From NCBI GenBank assembly GCA_022113835.1, contig JAILWY010000008.1:4456001-4520000 (forward strand): a stretch of DNA of 64,000 bases, read 5' to 3'. This document shows positions 43,138-55,799 of the stretch, in pieces. Both the position numbers and the translations under genes were made by a program. The notes beneath the pieces were generated by a model, which saw nothing but the letters and a program-made list of their open reading frames with translations, was not told where the DNA came from and searched no databases. Position 1 is the stretch's first letter; each line of letters starts with the position of its first letter. The DNA comes from Atopsyche davidsoni. Lineage: Eukaryota > Arthropoda > Insecta > Trichoptera > Hydrobiosidae.

Positions 43138-44457
43138 TCCGCGAAAGCCTTTTTCAGACTGGCGCTTTCAGACTTTTTACTTGCATTTTGAATGCCGCGT
43201 GAGAGGATATGAAGAAGTTGACAGGTTTTTAATCGGAAATACGAGCATATGAAATGGAATAAGACAAAAAAACAGCTCCAGCAAAGGATGCAGCTTGATC
43301 GGTTTTTTTTGTTTTTTTGTTTTGTTTTTACTGAACTCTGCGAAACAATTTCCTTTCTATCTTTCTACGTATTGGATTCTCGAATATGGTGCTGGTAAGT
43401 ATCCTCCGAAGGCGGACACACGTTAATATTTATAATTAAATAGTTTATTAAAAAGTATTTATAAAAAGTAAACTGGTGCTAACAAGAAAAACTATACGGT
43501 ATATAGATAAAAATATAAAATAAATCTTGAAAGTAATATTTAATATTTTTTTAAAATATAGATGATATTTATCTTGGGGGTTATTTTTAGCAAAAATAAT
43601 TACTACAAGAGAAAGTTAGTGGAAAAAAATTAAATATTTTATTTTTGTGTTCTAGTTGTAATTTTGTGAATTTTTTATAATTTTTTTTTTTGTAATTTTA
43701 ATTAAAGCATTCATGTATCGTTTCTGAAAAAAAATAGGCTTTATTAATACTTCACTCTTCGCATGCACTCAGCCCCCGGGTTTTGAGTGCACTACGTGCT
43801 CAACACTGCATTAGATACAAAGCCTCCATAGCGAATCAAAAACGCGTGTAAGTACTCGCACCCTTCATCCCCTAGCTAGCTCTATATAGTCTGCACATTG
43901 CGAACGAATAAAACTATTATTATTTTTTTACTAAAACGATTTTATACACATGCGACTCAACATATTCATATAAAAAATATTTTTTTAATATTTCAATTAT
44001 CAGCGAGAGAATTTGAATGGTAGATTTTAATAATACATGTAACAGTAGATTAAGTTTGAATGGTAATGTTTTACTTATTTAAATGAAACTGAGTATACAT
44101 TATACAATAACATAAAGGAAGGAAGGTATTTAAATGGTCACGCTTTTCATATGATAATAAACTAAATTGGACACGGTATATTATCAATATAAGTATGGAT
44201 ACATAATAAATTATTTTTATAGCTTACAGAATAAACATTTAATTATATCATTATTTTGTGAATATTTTATTGCAGCATTTTTTATGAAAAAAAAGGCTTT
44301 ATTACAAAGCCGCATATAATCTTTAAAAAAAATTCCAAAGTCGCATAATCCTTCAGGATTCTCTCTGAGCAAGGAAACTGAAAATTGAATCGTGGTGTGC
44401 AATAAATTTCTCTATCAAGGACTAACAGTACAACTTTTTTCACGACCACGTGCAGAG

Positions 44458-44538
44458 CAAAACAGCCCCGGAGTACTCGGCGGGGGGTACATGCCGGTGT
44501 CGGGGTCGGAGACGTCGCCCGGCGGGCTCAGCCCCGAG
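44458..44538 (+). CDS. Possible internal exon of an unidentified host gene
   Basis: An 81-base GC-rich block between a pyrimidine-preceded GCAGAG acceptor and a GTGAGA donor at 44539. In phase 0 it codes QNSPGVLGGGYMPVSGSETS and a further PGGLSPE, a Ser/Pro/Gly-rich segment like the disordered tails of transcription factors. No flanking exon was found, so the call rests on splice sites, composition and codon look only. Confidence 0.35.
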
Positions 44539-44687
44539 GTGAGAGGCTTATGCAGGCGCGTGAGGCGGGAACAGAATTACATAGATTAGCGTGCACGGGG
44601 TGTGTGCGCCTGGGGCGACCACACTTTTCCCTAAAGAGAGAAGTTTATAAAGATAATTTTCTAAAAAAAAATAATAGAACAAATATA

Positions 44688-45121
44688 CGGAGTGTCCAAA
44701 AAGAGAAACGGGTATTTGTTAGTTTTTATTTGGTATGGTGACCGTTACGCGCTGATGGCACTCTTCTAATCTGGAACGAAGATTGCTGATAACACATAGC
44801 CCTCGATATTGCTGCCCCATTTCTGACCTGATGTTTTGTTTCAATTCAATAAACCCTACTTTTAAAGTATCCCCATACGAAATAATCAAAAGGGCTAAGG
44901 TCGGGGCTTCTGGGAGGCCAATTGATGTTACCTCTACGTGAAATGACCTTATTAGGGAATGATTCGCTAACAGCTTCAATTGATTGATTGGATGTATGGC
45001 AAGTGGTTTTGTTGGAACCACGTTCTTGAGTTGAAACCTTGAAACTCCTGCAACTCTGGGCCCAAAAATTTTCGCAGCATATCACTATTCACATTCACCC
45101 GATACACTTTTTGGACACCTG
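44688..45121 (-). mobile_element. Tc1/mariner-like element, internally deleted (copy M2)
   Basis: Flanked by TA on both sides (44686-44687 and 45122-45123); ends match copy M1 (GTGTCCAAAAAG). The minus strand keeps CCENFWAQSCRSFKVS, CHTSNQSIEAVSESFPNK and INWPPRSPDLSPFDYFVWGY, then decays by frameshift. The same codons around the second catalytic aspartate are missing as in M1, which argues that both descend from one defective, mobilised parent. Confidence 0.8.
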
Positions 45122-46937
45122 TATATTAAATAGCTTAAAACAAGATTTATTGTTTTTATAATATCAGTTTTTATACGTTGAGCTTTCTCTCATCCGTTGC
45201 ATTCATAGGGTCGACTAAAAATACTCTCTAATTCAAGAATGCTATAAAAGTACCATACGTTTTATTTATTTTACTTTATCGGTATATCAGCTACATTTTT
45301 TAAATATTTTTATTAAATATTGTTGATTAAGTCCGCTAACACCGCTGTATTGAAAAGCTCAATAGAATATTTATTTTTATGAAATATAACGATACAATGC
45401 ATCCGGTTTATATTATATATATATAAATCGAATATCTAAGTGTTTTATGGGTGATTTCTGGAGTCCTGCGTTTTATTGCAGGCATGGTCACCCTGCAACC
45501 CCCGTGGCTTTCTTGTTTAATTTTTTACCATAGAGTTCAGCCGTTGGTTCCCCGCAGAGTCGCCACATTGTCTGTGGTCGGTTTGGCACCATTTTGCCCG
45601 CGGACAACATCCTATCATGTTGCATCACTATGGATTATTTCGCATGCGTTGTTTCGTGTTAAAAGATTACTTAGGTGTTAAAATATTAACACCCTTAATA
45701 ATAGCAGCAAAAAATATCTAAAGTATTAAATAAGAACCTTCCTACACCAATGAGTATTATTATATATATTAAATACGCATTTTTCATACATGCAGGCTTT
45801 TTGTTTGTGCAATATGTTCTAAGTAATTGATTTACGCATGAAACGACTTGAAATGTCTTTGAGCTTTTTGCTGATGCATGTGTGAATCGATTGCCTAAAA
45901 AATATTGTAAACCTTTATCATTTTTATCACACAATTAAACATAAGTTGATTTTCACTCAGTTTTGATTTTTTTTTATTATTTTTATAATCGATTGAATGG
46001 ACGCTTTCGCCGTTTATCGATTGAGCTTTTCACATTTGGCTTATAAAAGTACGGGCGAAGTTAGGCGATCGTTAGTGCCGTAACAACTTAACAACCAGAG
46101 TGAATGCGACCGCGAAACTCGCACAGGAAATGAAAAGGGATTGATAAAAATTGAATCTTTTTTACATCGGGAATAACCAGCTAGATCTATATATCAAAAA
46201 ATTACTATATACTTTTCTAAATTCTCAATGATCAAATGAAAATAACCGCATCGCTGTCGAGTGGTTACCATTCTTGCAAATCGATCATGAAATTTTAGGT
46301 TGCTTGAAATTATTCACGAAACGTAAAGAGAATCCTTCAGGAATACTGAAGTATATAACCGTGAAAATACTGAAAACATAATAACCGCAATTACATCTGA
46401 TTATTACCAATTGCTTGAAATCTAGCCACTTCATAATTTGATTCCAATTCCAATGATTAAATATTTGTTTCAATAATTTGTTTGCCAGTACATAAAATGA
46501 TCCCCTGATTTTTACTAGATAACAAGGCAAATACCAGACACAGCTTATTTTACCGTTTCCGGTCTCCTGTAATAAAGAAGTAGGATTTTTTTAAAAAGAT
46601 TGTTAACTTGAACACCTCCAAATTAGTATAAGATCGTATTCGACTCTTCCGTTTACAATGCCTTACGATTTATTTTTTTATATATTTTATTTAATATGAA
46701 AAATTATTTAATGATATTTTATTCGAGTCGATTGATTTACCTTGTTTTTCCCGGACTTCCTCGTCAAATAAAGTTCGCTCAGCTCCGTTAGCACAGCCTT
46801 TATACTCGGAACTTTTCAATAGAGGCGAATCAGAGACGCTCGGGCGAGAGGGCGCGGCCAACATTGCGGGCTCACATACACGACTGGACATGTACAGCTA
46901 TGTCAACAATTTTTTTTTGAAAATCCTGCATGTGACT

Positions 46938-47029
46938 GTTGGTTTTTTGGGTGTTATGTCACGTCGCTGAGCTGTCTCATGTCTCCCTGATGATGGCTCC
47001 TGTGCTGGAACCGAAACGTATTATACGTA
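46938..47029 (+). ncRNA. Hammerhead-like motif, truncated stem I
   Basis: CTGATGA at 46987-46993, extra T, stem II GGCTCC/GGAACC (five of six pairs), GAA, stem III ACGTA-TTA-TACGT (five perfect pairs, 47016-47028) and A as cleavage base. Upstream GGTTTTTTGGGTGTTATG matches the stem I arm of the 35575 foldback, but the return arm is gone and is replaced by AAAAAAATT. The core is fully consensus apart from the extra T. Confidence 0.6.
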
Positions 47030-47631
47030 AAAAAATTATTTGTAATAAAGATATTTTATCGTACAAAAGAATTTCACCCCCCTGATAAAAAATTGCTAAT
47101 GAAGTGTGGAGAATTAGAGTGAGTTTACTGTACATGATTATATAAATAGGTAAAGGGTTTTTTCTGAAATTATCAATTAATTACTTTGGAAAAATTGATA
47201 ATATATTGACCTAAAACAAAAATAAGTTTTTATTAAAATTTGTTTGCATTTATTGATATTTCAATGTCATGTACAAATAATTCACTTCTAAAGCACCTGA
47301 AAAATGATTCTGTGCTATATTAGTGAATTAATTATGTTTTCAGATACTCAGTCTTTGTACGATACCACGACATTTAAGATACCCAACATAATTGTAGATA
47401 TGGTTGAGAACCACTGTTCTAATGCTAAATCTAGAAAATTCCACTCTGGATTCTATTGTGAATCCATTTGAAGTTGAACAAAAGTTAGAAGTGGCGTCAC
47501 ACCCGAAAAACTTTGAGAGCACCTTTGGCACATTAACATATTCATATTCAATAAAAGAAATTATTATTATTCTGTATTATTACCTTAATATTTAATTTTA
47601 TTGAATAATTCAAATTTTATTCAAGTAAAAT

Positions 47632-47776
47632 GTGAGCTTCTGGGATCAAAGCCCACGTAACATGATAGAGAAATGTTGTCAGGGCAGTAAAATGTGAGCT
47701 TTTGAAATCAAAGCTCACCTAAGATGAGAGTGATAACAAGACAGAAATACTTGAGCTTTTGAAATCGAAACTCACA
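47632..47776. repeat. Three tandem hairpin units, about 60-bp period
   Basis: GTGAGCTTTTGAAATCAAAG plus CTCAC, a nine-pair hairpin in the middle unit (47694-47718), recurs at 47632-47656 and, lacking the first bases, at 47751-47775. The spacers between the hairpins are not obviously alike. Confidence 0.65.
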
Positions 47777-48744
47777 ATACATGTAATGGGGAGATCTCAA
47801 GGTAGTAAAGTCTTAGAGTAATGAGTAAATAGAGTAAAGGTAGTAGAGTAATGACTCAAACTTAAAAATAGCTCAGAAAAGTTTTTTTCAAGTATTACAC
47901 AAACACTGTGTTTTCACTTAATTTTCAGGCAATGCATTGGTTAGTAACGAATTAATTCCGAATCCAATTCTATAAATTTGGATACACAAGTGAAAGGTGA
48001 ATTTTATTATTTAATTTAAGCGATTAATGACATAGTTATATTAAATCTTAAGAAACGTCCGTACTTCTGATAGAAACACCACTGGCTTCAATGCAAAACC
48101 AGTCGCGTCAAAAAATTAAAAGTACGAACAATACTTTTTTTTTTATAAATACTACATGAGGAGGATTTTCTAATAAATATATTATAAAGCTATCGAGCAT
48201 GTTACATGTTACATATATCTTCATAACATTTTTTTCTTCAAAACCATATTGTTTCACAAGTTTTTCTGTATCCTATATAACTTGACACTACCGGTCACGT
48301 CTTTGACGGTGACAATGTCCAAAAATAAGCGTCTTTGCGTAACCCGACCCGCAAGTGACCACAAGTAACAATAAACAAATGTATCTGAAAACATCGGCAA
48401 GCACTGGGAGGCTTTCAGGCTGTAACCAATATGTTTACATGAAACGAGACCCGCCGAACCTTCTAGTATTACTGAAACCAATCTATTGAAAGATTTACCT
48501 CTGAATCTTGGTTTGTTTTTCCATCGATTGAAAATATATTAAGACTTTTTAAAATAATATTTTAAACCACAATACTTCAAAGACCTGGTAGCGTTGTTGA
48601 AACTATATTTGGGAAGTACTTATAATAAAAATAGTTAGTTTTTAATGCAGCTATAGCTGTTTTTGTATTGAATTCACTTGATGTGTTCACGACAACCTCA
48701 GATAACCTGAAACAGAAAAGGTTTTACTTTTTAATCCGGCTACT

Positions 48745-48870
48745 CACGCAGCAATACAACTTGTAACCGATTTGTAATTTGATTTAAGGTATTTTAAATG
48801 TAAATAACGCAAAAGAAGCTATGAGCTAGTTACTGTTTGGTTGTCAGCTGTGTAGCGAGATTCTGGAAAT
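48745..48870. repeat. CTACACACG-family MITE remnant
   Basis: GCAGCAATACAACTTGTAACCG at the left and GCTAGTTACTGTTTGGTTGTC then AGCTGTGTAGCGAG at the right are the family ends in inverse sense, around the TAACGCAAAAGAAGCTA core. Confidence 0.5.
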
Positions 48871-48899
48871 TCAAGCTATAAATAAAGCTAAGTTACATT

Positions 48900-51800
48900 T
48901 AATATAATAAAAATCCGTGGGTACTAGTGGATGGCGTCCTTTGATATGTTACACAGAGCCTGTGAATACCAGAAGTCCCTTTGTTCGTAAAGCCACGTGT
49001 ACACGAGTAACAAAAACGCAGGCAAATTAGTTCGATAGTCATCTGCAAGCATTCTTTATTATGCAACAGCAGATTTTATCTTTTCGTTTCTTTATTTTCA
49101 GTATTCCAAAAGAGGCATACTCCACCCGCCTCTCTATGCTCTAGTAATAACAATATTACTTAGGAAACCTAATTTATAAAATAAATCAAGCATTTCAATA
49201 TAAATAATTTAGTTTATCGATTCATTCATGATATAACAAAAATATTTTTTTTTATAACGGAAATTAATAAACCTTATTTACAGGTTATTTTTTGATAACT
49301 TGCAAACGTACTTGGTCTTATTTAAAGCATGAATGCAGAGTTACAATATTTACAGTTAGTTTTTTATGATTAAATTTTTAATGAATCCACAGATTATTGG
49401 GTCCAAAATGACAATTGAAACATCCAAAATAACTCAAATTGTATTTTGACGTATTGTATTTCGGTTGGCTTCTTAGTTAGGCGTGATCAAAAGGTCATTC
49501 ATTTGATTCCCATCCTGACAAATGAATCCCAAACTGATGTTTTTTTAATCAAATTGGTCTAAGATGATTTGAATTGACACTATATGCATCAATAATATAA
49601 ATATGTTAAAAATAAACCATAGCGTATTTATGTAATATATACCCAGTCTTGTTTATCTTAATGAAATATCACACGAAGCTCTAAGTAAAGGCATTTTTAA
49701 CAATATCTAAGTAATGAAATATAAATCTCACCTGCTCTATTTTTCTATTGTATAATTCACACCTTAAATCTTGTATTTCTGTAGCAAATAAAAAAAAACC
49801 AAAATTAGGCCGAGAGAGATAGAGACATTGTGGTTTTGGAGAGCAAAACGAAATCGAAGAAAGAATGTTTTGTGTACAATATACAAGTCGGGAAGAATGG
49901 GGTATAAAGAGGCTGTACACCGCAAGAAAACCACTGGTAGGGGTGCATACTGAGTTAAATATTAAACCTCGTGATTTGAAAATACCTAGATTAATATCTT
50001 GTGGTAGAATTTTTCCAAACTATTAGTATAAAATAAATACCAAGACTTCAAGCACGTTTGGCATGATAAAGTTTCCTTTTTTAGCCAGCATAGTTAGAAT
50101 AAAAGTGTGACAAACCTTAAAGGGGTCTTTTAGCCTTGAGATGATTCTACTTATTGGTAATTTTTATCGTCTCTTAATCTTCCAAGCTATCTAGATGACC
50201 TTCTTGCACACTTTAAAATAATTAGCACACACTAGCATACATGTTATACTTATTTAAGATCGTGTAATATATTTTTTTAATAAATCTGCATTTTTCGAGG
50301 GTTTTTTCTCGACGGTCGACTTTCTAAATATTATAAGAGTTCAAATAAAAAATATTATTGTATTTTGTGGGTGACAGCCCTGGCTCTGTATCGAAGCGAG
50401 GGTAATATTTTGACACGCCGCTTTGTCCTTCGGTTTGCAACAAACTAGAGGATCTGTCCGTTCGTCAACAAGATGCTTTATATTTTTTTCCTTTCTCAAC
50501 TGTTCCTACTCGAACCGGCGGCAGGGGTACTCAACTTCACGACAAAACGAATGAAAATAACTTGGAAATTAAGAAACAAATCAATTCTGCAATATCAGAA
50601 GGCTTTCTAATTACAGTGAATGATAAAAATTATATTATGTTTTTGTTCATATTGTAATGATTTCAAAAATAGTAACAGAATGGCAAAACCATTTACTCAT
50701 TTATTTATTTTTATTTCAAGGTATTAGTTTACTCATTTTCGTTTCAAATAAAATCTAAATTATTTATTTATTTAATTTTAAAGATGTTAGGTAAATAGAT
50801 AAATAATTTACTTAGCTAGTGGGCCGAAGGTAAACGTTACCTGTTGCCGAATGTTGGACGCCGTTCTAGTTCCGAAAATCATTGTTCCAAAAATTGAGAC
50901 ACTTTCTATTGTCGCGCAGGCTGCATTGTCCGAAGTAGGCTTTGCCCGAATCTCAGACACTTGAAATCCTATACGTGCCGACAATGCCCAGGGGATAGGG
51001 GCTGTTTAGGCGGTAATTATGGGGCTCGAGAGTATTGTAGGAAGCGACGATCCGACGCTGCGCTCAATTGGCCAAGGGATCATACGAAATGCTTTGATTC
51101 GCTTTAAAATCGAATATGGCGATAATAGATTATCGACTGCAATGATTAGATTACAGTAATTTGCATTATTTCTTTAGGCATAAGCATGAAAAATACTCAA
51201 AATAAAGGGACGCTATTGGTTAATTACGAGTTGTGTCGCTGCGACACAATTGATATCCGACCAGTAAAATGCAATAACAAATTGTCACATGTCATTTTTT
51301 TTTTTAAAATACTCGTTGAGCTTCATTTTAGTGCCGTTATCACGAAAACTGTTTATTTCCTCATATTTCTACAAAACATAAATATAAATAAAATCAACAC
51401 TACTCCCTTAGAGTAAAAATCTAGAAGCAGCCGGAGACATCCAAAAGAAATTAACATTGAGTTCGGTTATATATGCCTACTGAATTATTGTAGTTTTGTT
51501 TTGTATATAAAATTCCTTATCCTAGAAACAATTTATATTATAAAAATCAAATAAAAAATACCGATTTGAGCATATTTACAAAATAATACAATCCGTTAAA
51601 GCGGTAAATCGAAGACTGTCACCAATTTTTTTCGTTTTCAGTCGCTTTTCAGCCCTCAAAACCATCTGCTATATAATTCTACCACTTAAACTTAGATACA
51701 CCGTTAAAAAATAAATAAATACAAAAAGCTACAATTGCAGATATGAATCTTCGAATTCACTTTTTGCACGGAATTATTTTCATTCGAGATCGAGTCGGCA

Positions 51801-52130
51801 TTGTTTACGCCTTTTGGCTCTTTTACAACCCCAACAATCGGATTTCCACAAATAAGTAGCTCTCGGCTCTTTTTTGAATTAGAATTCAGATTGGCGGATA
51901 TCCTCACGCCGCTCCGGAAATGGCGGATTTCGGATCAGACCGGAAATACTGCGGGTTTAGCTTCTGCTAGCGCCGACCTACCTGGCTTTTTTTTTTACCA
52001 ATTTGACAACGTTGTAAAAACTTAAATATATCGATACAAAGTACCAGAAAAGTATAATGGTTTTAATCTTCACTGAATTTATCTATACTTTTTATATGAA
52101 TTAGTTTATTTACTAACGATAGAGATTTCT
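48900..52130. other. Intergenic, no gene seen
   Basis: AT-rich with small GC patches (50340-50530, 50840-51110). No supported gene; a fragment of the MITE family (GTGTCGCTGCGACACAATTG) lies at 51233-51252. Confidence 0.4.
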
Positions 52131-52144
52131 AAATTTTAATTATG

Positions 52145-52975
52145 AACAATGCAATTCAAAAGAAGATGCTATTGGCTAGTTATCGTTTAGTTGTAAGTTC
52201 TGTTGTGGCGAGTATAGTCATACTAAGCTCATACATAAAAAAATAAAGCTCATACTACATACTAACATAAAACACATTTTAAGAATATTTTATTTACTAT
52301 TATAAATATATATCATATTTGAAAAACTCTATAAACAGATATATACATATTTTAAGGTTACTTTATTTATTATAAATTAACTACGTAGAACTTAAAATAG
52401 ACTATAAATAAAACTGGTGAACAAGGAGTTTTGAGCATTCTAAACTAATTAAGGCTGTGCTGTTGTTAAATAATTTAAATATATCATAAATATAAATTAT
52501 TACTAGTTATTATTTTATTGATTTGAATCAAAAATAAATTGTTCATACAAAAAACATAAAATGCCACAAAAAATAAATATCTCAGGTATTCAGTTATTCA
52601 CGTTTGTTGTTATAATATGTTATAATACAAATTAAACAAGTCTGTCTCGTACATTATTTGAATAAATATTTTACTCGATCATGGCCATCACTATTGTTCA
52701 CCTCAAGGTATTCTTTCTAGGAACAGATTATGTCCCCTGGTCGAATACCTTCAAACAGTAGCCGCTCCTTTGCCCAGTAGTGCATATTTGCTATATCCTC
52801 ACTAATCCATCATGTCGGCAACAACAATGGCGCCAGCCGAGTTGCAGCATTTTAATTGTTTTCGCTTATCTCTTTCATTTTCCTCATGCCGACTTGCAAG
52901 CTGCGACAAAATCGACAACCGAATGGTTATTAGCCAATAAAAATCGCATAACAGGTAGCTTAAGACTAATTGCAA
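52145..52975. repeat. Two further CTACACACG-family MITE fragments
   Basis: AAAAGAAGATGCTATTGGCTAGTTATCG at 52157 and GCGACAAAATCGACAACCGAATGGTTATTAGCCAATA at 52903 are the internal and subterminal words of the family. The DNA between them is AT-rich and unremarkable. Confidence 0.45.
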
Positions 52976-53989
52976 ATTGGTTGTATTCCCAATATTTTGT
53001 GCAAAGAAACTATGAACCTACCATTCAATAAGTATTATTAGTAATTTTTTAAAGTTTACTTATAGTTGTAGACCGCCAAAAGAAACAAAGCGTTTATCTA
53101 TATGAATAAAACGAAGTGTTTTTAATACGCTGACAGCTGGCTTTTTAATGTAGCCAATTTGACTATAACCTTACCTAAGCCAACCCCAATAAAAATGAAC
53201 GAACACAAAAGACAATTACCATCGAATAAACCGACGCACATAGAGCACAAAAAAAATCTCGGCTCAAATCACATGCGTTTGATCAAATAATTACAAACTA
53301 ATTCTCCGATCGAAGATAGTAAACTAGCCTTTGTAGAGGGTTAGTGTAGCGCGGAGCCTTTGTAACCCTGTTTGGATACAATGTAAGCCCTTGTAACCGT
53401 TGGATATCACTTAAATACTTGAAATAAATTTTCTGCCTATTGAGATAGAGCAATATGTCTCTGTGTTTCAAATTTAAGCGTATACTGTATTAATTTCTAA
53501 AGGTAAATATTATAACTGTGATTGCATACTTTATTGTAGATCAGATGAGTTTGTCCTGCCGTCAAGCTAATGGGCACGCCACGTTCTGTCTTTTTAAAAA
53601 AAACGTCACTGAACGTATGTCTAAATCTTAAATTTAATTATGAATTTATAGGCCGAGAAATAATTCATAGGAATTCATCAATCGATTAGGATAGTTAGAT
53701 TTATTGAGATATATTTTTTTCTAGTTAATATATTTTAAATACATCCCAAATACAGCAGATTCACATTGAAAAACATTTTTTTCAACCCTCTAAGACACAT
53801 TAAAGTGTTTAAGATCAGATAAGGTTAGATTGCAGGATCATTTTTTGTAAGGGATGACGGAGCAAAAATTATCGTAAATCCCTTGAAACCCTTTTAAAGT
53901 AACACAGTAGATATATTTTTTGCAGGTATTTTAAGAAATTTTAAGGTATTTCATTTTATTTTTCGACGAAAAAATAATCTAATAATTTT

Positions 53990-54480
53990 TTTAGCCTATT
54001 TTATAAAAAGTAAATAAAATTTATTTAAGAAATCATAGGCTAGCAAAAATCGTGACATACCTTCATTTTTGTGACTATTGATTCCAAGAATAATAACATC
54101 CCTTCAAAAAAGCCTAGTTAAAATAAACTTATTAAAATTTTCAGATTGACTGTGCAAAAATCATGATATACTTTCATTACAACATACATATTACTATATA
54201 TGTGACAATTGAATACAAAAATAATGACACCCCTTCAGAAATCGAAGAAACTTTAATAACGAAGCTTAAAGGAATTAACTAGCAAAAATCATTATGATAA
54301 AAACAATATTATATTTGTGACACAAGAAACTTACGAAACGAAGCCTAACCAATGAAACTTTTCAGATCGCAAAAATCATGACATACTTTCATTACGACAA
54401 AATCATTATTATATTTGTGACAATTGAATACAAAAATAATAACATCCCTTCAAAAACTATCGAATTATTTTCAGATTGAC
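53990..54480. repeat. Degenerate tandem repeat, four units of about 90-130 bp
   Basis: GCAAAAATC-TGACATAC-TTCATTA starts at 54043, 54154, 54282 and 54369. Units also share TTTGTGACAATTGAATACAA, AATAA-GACACCCCTTC and TTTTCAGATTGAC. Unit length varies through internal deletions. Confidence 0.7.
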
Positions 54481-54763
54481 TTGGCACAAAGCTCGCGTCC
54501 CGTGGTGTCTGCTCGAAGGGTCTGTCCTTTTGGGATTTTTAACTACCCCTTAGCCACCCGACGACGCCCCCAGCAAATGGCGCGTTCTGTTTACCCTGTA
54601 GCGGTTTCCATTAATGCAGTCGTCCAGAGTAATCTCAATTTGAATGCGTCGCTTATGACGTTGGGGTGTTTCGGTATACTAAATATTTCCAGGGTAGTTT
54701 TTGGTGTAATTGATACACATCTAAATTAGAATATGTTTGTTAAAATCAGTTTAATGACTCCTT

Positions 54764-54887
54764 CGAGTTTTCGGTTTTGGGATTTTCATCCGCGAAGACG
54801 GTCTCAGCGTGGGGACCGAATTATCGGAGTACCGAAAACTTGAAGCAGCACAACACCCAAAAAACCAAATCAGCAGATAGTTAAGCT
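54764..54887 (+). ncRNA. Degenerate hammerhead-like foldback
   Basis: GGTTTTGGG at the left and CACAACACCCAAAAAACC at the right resemble the 35575 foldback arms. Between them: a stem GGTCTC/GGGACC, GAA, a stem TCGG/CCGA, then ACTTGAAGCAGC. The CUGAUGA box is unrecognisable (CGCGAAGA). Same family as 35575 and 46938. Confidence 0.4.
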
Positions 54888-55696
54888 CATTTCTTTCGAA
54901 AACACAACTATAGCTTCAGAATTCTTTGAGTTCTGTATGCGCATTTGGTTTATTCTTGTTTGAGAAGTACATTGAAGATTACTGCGGATTTGAAGATATC
55001 CAAAAGCTCATCCTTCATGAAAGCTGCTTTCTGTCTGTTTGCAAATGTTTTGAACAAATCTCCCTTTTAGAAATGTTGTATAGTATTCTTCCATTGTGGT
55101 TTGTGTTGGTCTCAAAGGGGTTAGCCATGTGTGGTGACAATGGGGTTAGAACGAGTGCAACTTTCTCAACGGCGCCGAAGATACAAGGCTTAGAAGGAAA
55201 AAAAAACACAAGGGAGGTTTTCACTTTTATTATGTGTGTATATATAATATATAAATGTTAACCTTTGAAATCACGGCCTAAATAAAAAGCACCAATGCTT
55301 ATAATTTAATATTTTGAAACGATGATACAATTTATTTATTAAATATTAAAACACAATAAAAATGATTGACATGAAAAAATGTGTGACTGTCAATGAAAGT
55401 AGATCTGCATTTTTGTTCATAGTATATTTTTAACTGGAAAATTCAAACGCAAATTGGTTCAAAAGCATCCGATGAAATTGATATATAATAAACATTAATC
55501 TATATAAAAAGTTATACGCAAACGATTTTATAATTCTGAGCCGACAATGTGTATCGAGGCGAGCATCTTTTCGCGCGATTTGACTGCAAAATGAAACTCC
55601 ACTACATTATTATATTTTTATTATAGGACATAATATAGTAAACGTGTTGTCGTTTTTTAAAGTGTTCGCGCAGTAGATTGTCTGCTAACAAGGCGT

Positions 55697-55770
55697 GCGC
55701 GGGGTGGGGGGAGGGGGGGGATGAAAGGAGGGGTGGGGGGAGGGGTGGATGGTGGGGGGGGGGGGGCTGT
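55697..55770. repeat. G-rich tract with quadruplex potential
   Basis: Many runs of four or more G, including one of 14, within about 75 bases. Confidence 0.9.
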
Positions 55771-55799
55771 CTGACGCCATTTTATATTTTTCCCGCGCA

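Noticed and set aside
43006..43191. Proline-rich frame
   Set aside because: Follows directly from the C-rich tract.
45451..45681. Possible exon after TTTATTGCAG at 45480
   Set aside because: Acceptor is plausible but the frame lacks protein-like character and a donor is not clear.
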